This document shows, piece by piece, positions 1 to 5,395 of a DNA stretch of 9,002 nt; the stretch's first letter is position 1, and each line of letters starts with the position of its first letter. The translations under genes and the position numbers were made by a program. The DNA is taken from the NCBI GenBank assembly GCA_964564845.1, contig CAZMCN010000089.1, positions 1 to 9,002 on the forward strand, read 5' to 3'. The notes beneath the pieces are model-generated. The model made no database searches. It worked only from the letters and a program-made list of their open reading frames with translations, and was not told where the DNA came from. The stretch is from CAYXPG01 sp964564845 (GTDB lineage: Bacteria > Planctomycetota > Phycisphaerae > Sedimentisphaerales > Anaerobacaceae).

Positions 1-825
1 GACCCAAAACGAAAATTCTTCCGTCCCTGCCTGCTGTTCAGCATAAAACAATGCAGCGGGCCCTGTGCAGCAAGGATAAAAAAGGACGATTATAAGAAAA
101 ACATTAACGATTTTATAAGGTTTTTGAAATCGAAGCGCTCGACGGTGCTGAATGGCTTGAAGAAACAGATGGCTGCGGCCGCCCGCGCACAACAGTACGA
201 AAAAGCGGCTGTTTTTCGCGACCGCATCCGATTGATAGAAAGGCTCGACCGCCGGGGCGCGCCCGAGAGAGATGTCCAGCCGGAGGTCTTTGCAACCGAG
301 CCTGCCGAAGCGCTGGAAAAACTGCAAAAATTACTGCAAAGCCCCGAGCCGGTCAGGATTATTGAAGGTATCGACGTTGCCACAATTTCAGGGGCCGAAT
401 CGGTCGGCTCATTAGTTAAATTTATCGACGGCAAACCCTTCAAGAGCGGCTATCGTCGGTTCAAAATAAAGACTGTCAAAGGCATTGACGATTATGCGAT
501 GATTGCAGAAGTGGTCAAACGCAGATACAAATACGCCCTGGCCGGCGAGGAACTCTGGCCTGACCTCGTTCTAATTGACGGAGGTCTGGGGCATTTAAGG
601 GCGGCTGAAAAAACCCTCCAGAAAATGAACGCTCCTGCCGTCAAAATCGCTTCAATTGCCAAGAGAGAGGAAGAGATTTACCTGCAGGGGAGCACCAAAC
701 CGCTGAAACTGCCGAGAAATTCACCCGCCTTAAAATTATTACAATACATCCGTGATGAGGCCCACCGCTTCGCCCAGCACTACCACCACATTTTGCGAAA
801 AAAGAAGCTTGAGAATACAGAATAG
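1..825 (+). CDS. uvrC: UvrC, excinuclease ABC subunit C (C-terminal part; 5' end outside window)
   Basis: The frame is open from base 1, so the gene begins left of the window; 274 residues are visible. UvrC makes the two incisions flanking DNA lesions in the UvrABC nucleotide-excision repair complex. Seen in order: the segment after the GIY-YIG domain with the Cys cluster RPCLLF...QCSGPC (residues 9-22), a UVR motif (about 53-83, QQYEKAAVFRDRI) that contacts UvrB, then the RNase H-like nuclease domain with IEGIDVAT, DDYAMIAEVVKRRY, DLVLIDGG and RDEAHRFAQHY. The aspartates and histidine expected for 5' incision are present, but the usual SH after the first Asp is AT here. The protein stops about 15 residues after RDEAHRFA, so the C-terminal (HhH)2 DNA-binding domain of typical UvrC (about 600 residues) is absent. 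The last 17 codons lie beyond a 20-bp sequence repeated at 3127-3146 and may have been supplied by the adjacent cassette. Confidence 0.95.
   Translation, partial: DPKRKFFRPCLLFSIKQCSGPCAARIKKDDYKKNINDFIRFLKSKRSTVLNGLKKQMAAAARAQQYEKAAVFRDRIRLIERLDRRGAPERDVQPEVFATEPAEALEKLQKLLQSPEPVRIIEGIDVATISGAESVGSLVKFIDGKPFKSGYRRFKIKTVKGIDDYAMIAEVVKRRYKYALAGEELWPDLVLIDGGLGHLRAAEKTLQKMNAPAVKIASIAKREEEIYLQGSTKPLKLPRNSPALKLLQYIRDEAHRFAQHYHHILRKKKLENTE
760..779 (+). repeat. 20-bp direct repeat, left copy (possible attachment-site core in uvrC)
   Basis: GCCCACCGCTTCGCCCAGCA encodes AHRFAQ(H) of UvrC and is repeated without mismatch at 3127-3146. Sequence left of the two copies is unrelated (gatgag here, attcaa there). 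To the right both continue as UvrC tail codons but diverge. This fits a left junction of an inserted cassette; recombination within a shared conserved block is the inferred mechanism. Confidence 0.8.
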
Positions 826-882
826 AATTCAAATTTGTTTGAAACAGTGTCAAAAAAACGGTATTTTTGAAATTTGACAGTT

Positions 883-1542
883 ATGAATACTCAAAAAAAG
901 CTAACAATTTAATTACTTTGTAAAGAGGCAACAAGTTTTGCCGAGAGGGAATCATTACACGATGAGCCTTGTCTTTATGGAGTTACGGACGGCAAGGCAG
1001 TTGGCACCTACTTTGAGCACAAATTTCAGGATTATCTTAAAAAACTATATGAATACGAGCAGGGAAGTTCTGCAAAGGGGATAGATTTTCCGGAGCTTAA
1101 TATCGATATGAAGGTTACAAGCATTAAGCAGCCTCAATCATCCTGCCCATACCATAACGCAAGACAAAAAATATATGGACTTGGATATGCTCTATTAGTT
1201 TTTGTTTATGACAAATCCGACGATGCCCAAAAACAAACAGGTAAATTAAACATACTTCACGCTGTTTTCATAGAAGCAAACCGAACTGCAGACTATCAGA
1301 CAACAACCGGAATCCAAAAGATTCTCAAAAACAAAGGCAACAAAGACGATTTGCTGGCTTTTATGAACGAACGAATGCTACCGGTGGAAGAAGTTCAGGC
1401 TAATCAAATCGCGGACGAAATTCTTAACAATCTCCCTGAAATCGGCTACCTGACAATATCCAATGCTCTTCAGTGGCGGCTTCAATACAGCCGTGTTATA
1501 GAACAGGCGGGAAAGGTCGGGGGAATCAAAAGAATAAAATGA
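883..1542 (+). pseudogene. Type II restriction endonuclease, interrupted by an in-frame TAA at codon 10
   Basis: The frame is open from 913 to the TGA at 1540-1542 and reads as a restriction endonuclease of the kind paired with gamma-class adenine methyltransferases. Visible blocks are YGVTDGKAVGTYFEHKFQDYL, GIDFPELNIDMKVTSIKQPQ, ARQKIYGLGYALLVFVYDK and GYLTISNALQWRLQYSRVIEQ. The D...DxK pattern (Asp68, Asp75-Met-Lys77 counted from 883) resembles a PD-(D/E)xK active site; that assignment is inference. The only plausible natural start is ATG 883, giving MNTQKKLTI, but TAA at 910-912 follows and there is no ATG, GTG or TTG in frame until ATG 1108. A product from 1108 (144 residues) would lack the N-terminal third, including the first two acidic residues of the proposed active site. 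So the gene is probably a nonsense-mutated relic, unless the TAA is a sequencing error. It overlaps the methyltransferase start by ATGA. Confidence 0.75.
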
Positions 1543-3065
1543 ATCCTGTAAAATATAAACATGGTAAAACTACAAAAGCCGCTTTCGGTGATTTCCAGAC
1601 GCCGTTAGATTTGGCTAAAGAAATCTGTGCACATCTGGTTAAAAAAAATGTACACTTCAAAAGCGTCCTTGAACCAAATTGCGGAATTGGCAGTTTTCTG
1701 ATTGCCGCGGCAGATATATTTCCCCACCTTGAAAAGATTGTTGGAGCTGACATAAATACCGAACATTTAAATTCGGCGAAGCAAGACCTTAAAGATAACA
1801 AACATCACAATAAGGTAGAATTTATAAATAAGGATTTTTTCCATAACGACTGGGAAGCCCTTTTAAAAACTTTACCGGAGCCGATATTGCTCATTGGCAA
1901 CCCGCCGTGGGTAACCAATTCCGGACTCAGTGTTCTCGGCAGCAATAATAGACCTCATAAATCAAACTTCCAGGATTTTAAGGGGCTGGATGCCGTAACC
2001 GGAAAGAGCAATTTCGACATCTCTGAATGGATGCTTAACAAAGAAATAGAGTGGATTAGTGGAATGCAAAGAACGGTTGCTATGCTCTGCAAGATTTCTG
2101 TCGCAAGGAAGGTATTACTTCGAGCGTGGAATCAAAAGTTTTGTCTGGGAGGTGCTGAGATTTACTATATCGATGCGTCAAAACATTTTGGTGCCTCTGT
2201 CGATGCCTGCCTTCTTGTTGTGCACGGAACGAATAAAGAAACAGAATTTCAATGCAAAGTGTACAAATCACTCCAACACAATGAACCCGATACAATTATA
2301 GGGTATGCCGATAATCACCTCATCGCTGATATGGAAGCATTTAACAGAGGCAAGCATCTCGAAGGAAAATCCCAATACCAGTGGCGGTCAGGTATAAAAC
2401 ATGATTGTGCCAAAGTTATGGAGCTAACCCGCCAAGAAAACGGCTACAGGAACGGCTTAGGAGAGTTAATTGAGCTTGAGCCTGATTATCTTTATCCCAT
2501 GCTAAAAGGCTCACAAATCGCCAACGGTCCCCGCAAGGACCGTCACTTATGGATGTTGGTTCCACAACAACACCCGTCGGACGAAACTATCTCTATTCGT
2601 TTTGATGCACCTAAAACATGGGAATATCTCGTTGAACACAGCGATTTGCTTGACCGCAGAGCCAGCTCAATTTACAAAAAGCGCTCGAGGTTTTCCGTAT
2701 TCGGAGTAGGGGACTACTCATTCGCAAAGTGGAAGGTTGCTATTTCGGGATTTTACAAAAAATTGGATTTTAAGGTCGTCGGCCCTTATGAAGGAAAGCC
2801 TGTAGTATTTGACGACACATGCTATTTTCTGGCTTGCCAATCAGAAGAAGAAGCTGTATTTCTTGCAAAACTATATAATTGCGATGTAGCTAAAGATTTT
2901 TATTCTGCGTTTATTTTTTGGGATGAGAAAAGACCTATTAACCTTGGAATCCTGAAGCGTTTAAATATCATAAAGCTTAGCGAGGAGCTCAAAACGGCAA
3001 GTACCCTAAACGCTCTTTTTCAAAAGAATAATCAGGACAGTATGCAGTTGTCTCTATTTCCCTAA
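1539..3065 (+). CDS. Type II DNA N6-adenine methyltransferase (gamma-class, restriction-modification partner)
   Basis: A 508-residue SAM-dependent DNA methyltransferase. Seen in order: FQTP near the N terminus (19-22, typical near motif X), motif I EPNCGIGSF (45-53, SAM binding), motif II GADIN (69-73, acidic residue contacting SAM ribose), motif III-like NKDFF (97-101), and catalytic motif IV NPPW (121-124), which marks amino-methylation, most likely N6-adenine. The order I-IV followed by a long C-terminal part is the gamma arrangement. The C-terminal half carries conserved blocks such as YLYPMLKGSQIANG, SSIYKKRSRFSVFGVGDYSFAKWKVAISGFYKK and PVVFDDTCYFL and probably reads the target site. 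The ATG at 1539 was chosen because it overlaps the endonuclease stop (ATGA) and leads straight into motif X; a GTG at 1473 would add 22 residues that just shadow the endonuclease frame. No key residue is missing, so it is probably active as an orphan methylase now that its endonuclease is broken. Confidence 0.9.
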   Translation: MNPVKYKHGKTTKAAFGDFQTPLDLAKEICAHLVKKNVHFKSVLEPNCGIGSFLIAAADIFPHLEKIVGADINTEHLNSAKQDLKDNKHHNKVEFINKDFFHNDWEALLKTLPEPILLIGNPPWVTNSGLSVLGSNNRPHKSNFQDFKGLDAVTGKSNFDISEWMLNKEIEWISGMQRTVAMLCKISVARKVLLRAWNQKFCLGGAEIYYIDASKHFGASVDACLLVVHGTNKETEFQCKVYKSLQHNEPDTIIGYADNHLIADMEAFNRGKHLEGKSQYQWRSGIKHDCAKVMELTRQENGYRNGLGELIELEPDYLYPMLKGSQIANGPRKDRHLWMLVPQQHPSDETISIRFDAPKTWEYLVEHSDLLDRRASSIYKKRSRFSVFGVGDYSFAKWKVAISGFYKKLDFKVVGPYEGKPVVFDDTCYFLACQSEEEAVFLAKLYNCDVAKDFYSAFIFWDEKRPINLGILKRLNIIKLSEELKTASTLNALFQKNNQDSMQLSLFP

Positions 3066-3126
3066 CATGCTTAAGCCTTTGTAAAGGGGAAGAAGAATAA
3101 ATTAACGCTTAATAATTCCATTCAAA

Positions 3127-3146
3127 GCCCACCGCTTCGCCCAGCA
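3127..3146 (+). repeat. 20-bp direct repeat, right copy (possible attachment-site core)
   Basis: Identical over 20 bases to 760-779. It begins the stranded uvrC tail and marks the inferred right junction of the cassette, 2367 bp from the left copy. Confidence 0.8.
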
Positions 3147-3180
3147 TTATTTCCACATCCTCAGAACAAAAAAATGCTGA
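3127..3180 (+). pseudogene. Stranded 3' end of uvrC (18 codons including stop)
   Basis: Read in the uvrC frame this gives AHRFAQHYFHILRTKKC then TGA, against AHRFAQHYHHILRKKKLENTE at the end of the functional gene. No homology to uvrC precedes base 3127. After the 20-bp identical core the copies differ mainly at third codon positions (CAC/CAT, TAC/TAT, ATT/ATC, AAG/AAA), so both were once selected as protein, in different lineages. The simplest reading is that this is the native tail of the host uvrC, displaced when the cassette inserted with its own tail. It has no start and cannot be expressed as a protein. Confidence 0.75.
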
Positions 3181-3195
3181 ACAAGAAATAAGACG

Positions 3196-3223
3196 AGCGT
3201 ATAGCGGGTAGCGTTTAGCGTAT
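3196..3223. repeat. Four tandem 7-bp units, consensus AGCGTWT
   Basis: AGCGTAT AGCGGGT AGCGTTT AGCGTAT, four units in perfect phase with one or two substitutions each. It lies in the short region between the stranded uvrC tail and the 3' end of cofE. It resembles the short heptamer tandem repeats known from intergenic DNA of some bacteria, such as cyanobacterial STRR. Function unknown. Confidence 0.7.
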
Positions 3224-3242
3224 AAAAAAATTTGGCCACAAA
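3224..3242 (-). terminator. Weak candidate terminator of the minus-strand operon
   Basis: On the minus strand TTTG-TGGC-CAAA is followed directly by seven T, about 40 bases after the cofE stop. The stem is only 4 bp, so intrinsic termination is doubtful. No better hairpin with a T-run was found between 3066 and 3284. Confidence 0.2.
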
Positions 3243-3265
3243 GCGAAAAGCACAAGATACACTTC

Positions 3266-3286
3266 ACGAAATACGAGTTACGAATT
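3266..3286. repeat. Three tandem 7-bp units, consensus ACGARWT
   Basis: ACGAAAT ACGAGTT ACGAATT in phase; the last unit overlaps the cofE stop codon (minus strand, 3285-3287). A second heptamer family within 45 bp of the AGCGTWT tract. Confidence 0.6.
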
Positions 3287-4217
3287 AAACAAACCAGGAA
3301 GCTATTTTCAGCAGCAGGCGACTCTTTAAGCTGCAGGCGTACGAAGTTGCTCGCATCGTCGCCTTAATTGTCTTGGCCATACTATCACCATTTGCATCCG
3401 GCCAAATAGTATTTGAAATATTCTCCGTCTCGCTGACCTGATAATCGAAGCCTCTTATCACCGCAGCAGCAATACCATCATCGGTCTGGCCGAAAACAAG
3501 TGCCGAGGCTGCTGTCAGCTCATAAGCCACCAAATCTATCCCCCCGAACTTGGGTTTGCCGAACAAATCTTTTTTGCCGAATTCCTTTGATACCGGCTCG
3601 ATGCCGGATGAGCCCACCGCCAAATCCATCGTCCCGAACCCGAACGGTATTATCTCGGTATCGGCCAGTATTACAGCCACCTCTTTGCCGCTGAGTTTTT
3701 TAATCCGCTCTCTTATTTGCCTTGCCGCTTCGTCCGGGTTTTCCGGCAGCAGGCCAACCAGCCCCGGCGGATGGTTCGAGCCGTCGATACCGGCATCGCA
3801 GGTGTGGATTCTGCCGTCTTTGCCTCTGGTTACGCAGATTGCCTGCTCGTGCTCGATAAGTTCTCTGCTGCATTGCTCGTCTTCGCCCGTGGCATTCATA
3901 ATATGCCTTTCAACAAAACCTTTGATAGGAATAATGGCTAAAATCTCGTGGCCTGCATCGAAAATCATCTGCACCCATTTGGCATCTTTGCCGGTCTTTC
4001 GCGATATAGCCAGCGCCTTTTTGCCGGGCACAACTTCACTAAGCTCCCTTACCAGCCCCGCCGCCTTGGATACAATCTTGCTGGTGAGGATAATAATGTC
4101 CTTTTCTTTCAGCCCGCCGATTTCATCATCAATACATTTGATAACAATTTCAGCTAAGTTATCGCCCTGCTCGATTTTGGGTATGCCGTGGAGGCCCAAT
4201 ACCTCTATCCTTTTCAT
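3285..4217 (-). CDS. cofE: CofE-like coenzyme F420-0:L-glutamate ligase family protein
   Basis: 310 residues. CofE adds L-glutamate to F420-0 using GTP. Family marks seen: an N-terminal block IEVLGLHGIPKIEQGDNLAEIV (4-25), ILTSKIVSKAAG (43-54), GIDGSNHPPGLVGLLPENPD (143-162), the ligase core LSGKEVAVILADT (175-187), KKDLFGK (215-221) and DDGIAAAVIRG (246-256). Odd: where the family usually has DTxGRxxRxG, this protein has DTEIIPFGFG, losing the arginines, and it is about 60 residues longer than the archaeal enzyme, with a C-terminal tail (about 262-310). So it may be a divergent CofE or a paralogue with another substrate. The start is ATG 4217, two bases after the ribD stop, with GAAGG six bases upstream; a TTG at 4232 would overlap ribD and is less likely. 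The ribD product feeds the FO/F420 branch, which supports a link. Family membership is confident, exact substrate is not. Confidence 0.8.
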   Translation of the reverse strand: MKRIEVLGLHGIPKIEQGDNLAEIVIKCIDDEIGGLKEKDIIILTSKIVSKAAGLVRELSEVVPGKKALAISRKTGKDAKWVQMIFDAGHEILAIIPIKGFVERHIMNATGEDEQCSRELIEHEQAICVTRGKDGRIHTCDAGIDGSNHPPGLVGLLPENPDEAARQIRERIKKLSGKEVAVILADTEIIPFGFGTMDLAVGSSGIEPVSKEFGKKDLFGKPKFGGIDLVAYELTAASALVFGQTDDGIAAAVIRGFDYQVSETENISNTIWPDANGDSMAKTIKATMRATSYACSLKSRLLLKIASWFV

Positions 4218-4219
4218 AC

Positions 4220-5365
4220 TTAACCTTCGCAAATCAGAATCTCGTCAACCGCTTTTTTGGATAAGCCGCTCAGCCGAACGTCGTCATCTAACCGTTTAAT
4301 ATCAACCTGACACAAACCGAAGCTCTCAGTCAACTCTTTCATTGGTTCAGAAATACCAGCACTGCCGTGGCGACCAAGTATTTTAGGCGCTATATAGACA
4401 CACACTTCATCGACCAGGTTTTCTCTCAAAAATGAAGTTATCACCTTAGGCCCACCTTCGACAAGCAACTGCGTCACGCCTCGTTTGCCCAATTCATCCA
4501 ACAAAAAATAAAGATTAGACCCATCCTGCGTATCCGGATATGAAAGTATCTGGGCCCCTTTTTGGCATATCCCTTCTACCGCTTGCGGATTTGCCTGCAC
4601 AGCCTCGGCCCTTGAGAATATTAACACCGGGGCCTTTTTCACAGTCCCAAGCAGCTTGCTGTCCAAAGGCATCCTCAAATTATTGTCGAGCACCACTCTT
4701 GTCGGCTTACGTTGCTTGCTCGGTGGAGGTGTCAACAATGGGTCATCGGCTATTACCGTATTGATACCAACCAGTATCGCACCCGCCCGACGACGCAGAT
4801 TTTGAGCATCTTTTCTGCTCTTTTCCGAAGAAATCCACCTTCGCTGGTCACTTTGGTTTGTCCAGGCCACTTGGCTGTCGATGCTTTGTGCCCATTTCAA
4901 CATCACCCAGCTTTTGCCCGTCTTTGCAAATTTAAGAAAAGGGGCATTGAGCAATTTCGCCTCGTTCTCACAGACACCTATCTGCACCTCTATTGCCGCA
5001 TTGCGGAGCTGCTGAACACCTTTGCCGCCGGCATGTTCTGAAGGGTCGGTCGTTGCGACCACAACCTTCGACAACCCGGCGGCAATAATTGCATCGGTGC
5101 AGGGTGCGGTTTTATCCTTATGACAGCACGGCTCAAGTGTAACATACATAATCCCGCCCTGTGGATTAATTCCGAGCGTCTTACAGTCTTCAAGGGCGTT
5201 TATCTCCGCGTGCGGCCCGCCGAATTCCTTGTGCCAGCCCTTACCTGCAACCTGATTTGCCTTTGTGATAACGCAGCCAACCGCGGGATTCGGCTCAACA
5301 GAACCTACGCCCCGCCGTGCAAGCCTCAACGCCATCTGCATATTTTTTTCGTCTTGTCCGCTCAT
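4220..5365 (-). CDS. ribD: RibD, bifunctional diaminohydroxyphosphoribosylaminopyrimidine deaminase / 5-amino-6-(5-phosphoribosylamino)uracil reductase
   Basis: 381 residues, the usual length for fused RibD. It performs the second and third steps of riboflavin synthesis from GTP in the cytoplasm: deamination, then NADPH-dependent reduction of the ribosyl side chain. The N-terminal deaminase domain (1 to about 145) has NPAVGCVI (26-33) and the zinc site HAE (52-54), PCC (79-81) and Cys89, matching the His-Cys-Cys ligands with Glu54 as proton shuttle. The reductase domain (about 150-365) has WVMLKWAQSID (153-163), ILVGINTVIADDPLLTPP, QLLVEGGPKV and a dimer-type strand VCVYIAPKILG. The family's LDG is IDS here, a mild change. 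ATG 5365 is preceded by AAGGGG nine bases upstream. It sits 30 bp after ligA and 2 bp before cofE, so it belongs to the same operon. Its product pathway also supplies the ribityl-aminopyrimidine needed for FO, the F420 chromophore. Confidence 0.95.
   Translation of the reverse strand: MSGQDEKNMQMALRLARRGVGSVEPNPAVGCVITKANQVAGKGWHKEFGGPHAEINALEDCKTLGINPQGGIMYVTLEPCCHKDKTAPCTDAIIAAGLSKVVVATTDPSEHAGGKGVQQLRNAAIEVQIGVCENEAKLLNAPFLKFAKTGKSWVMLKWAQSIDSQVAWTNQSDQRRWISSEKSRKDAQNLRRRAGAILVGINTVIADDPLLTPPPSKQRKPTRVVLDNNLRMPLDSKLLGTVKKAPVLIFSRAEAVQANPQAVEGICQKGAQILSYPDTQDGSNLYFLLDELGKRGVTQLLVEGGPKVITSFLRENLVDEVCVYIAPKILGRHGSAGISEPMKELTESFGLCQVDIKRLDDDVRLSGLSKKAVDEILICEG
4224..4228 (-). promoter_or_regulatory. 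Shine-Dalgarno deciding the cofE start
   Basis: GAAGG (minus strand) lies inside the last codons of ribD, six bases before ATG 4217. It favours that start over TTG 4232 and implies translational coupling of cofE to ribD. Confidence 0.6.
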
Positions 5366-5395
5366 TTTATTGTACCCCTTAGGGATGAACTACCG

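Larger units (their letters stand above)
780..3146. mobile_element. Putative inserted restriction-modification cassette at the 3' end of uvrC
   Basis: The segment lies between two perfect 20-bp direct repeats and contains only a replacement uvrC tail, a restriction endonuclease gene (broken) and a DNA methyltransferase. It looks AT-richer than the ligA-ribD-cofE operon. The repeat plus the stranded uvrC tail at 3127-3180 is the arrangement left by elements that integrate into a gene end and restore it. Restriction-modification units inserted with target duplication are known from genome comparisons. No integrase, transposase or terminal inverted repeat was found, so the route of insertion (site-specific recombinase in trans, or homologous recombination with a donor uvrC region) is open. 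Boundaries are inferred from the repeats. Confidence 0.6.

Noticed and set aside
829..877. Terminator after uvrC (TCAAATTT/AAATTTGA and CAAAAA/TTTTTG inverted repeats)
   Set aside because: The stems are almost entirely A-T and no T-run follows the outer one; too weak to call.
1473..1538. GTG start that would lengthen the methyltransferase by 22 residues
   Set aside because: The added residues come from out-of-frame translation of the conserved endonuclease C terminus; ATG 1539 with the ATGA overlap is a better start.
780..3126. Integrase or transposase inside the cassette
   Set aside because: Only the endonuclease and methyltransferase frames are present; no recombinase motifs and no terminal inverted repeats were seen, so the cassette is not called an insertion sequence.
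3196..3286. CRISPR array
   Set aside because: Units are 7 bp in direct tandem with no spacers, and no cas genes are present.
3550..4299. Long plus-strand open frame of about 250 codons opposite cofE and the end of ribD
   Set aside because: The opposite strand encodes clear CofE and RibD family proteins; the plus-strand translation is Ser/Pro-rich with no recognisable domain, as expected of an antisense shadow.
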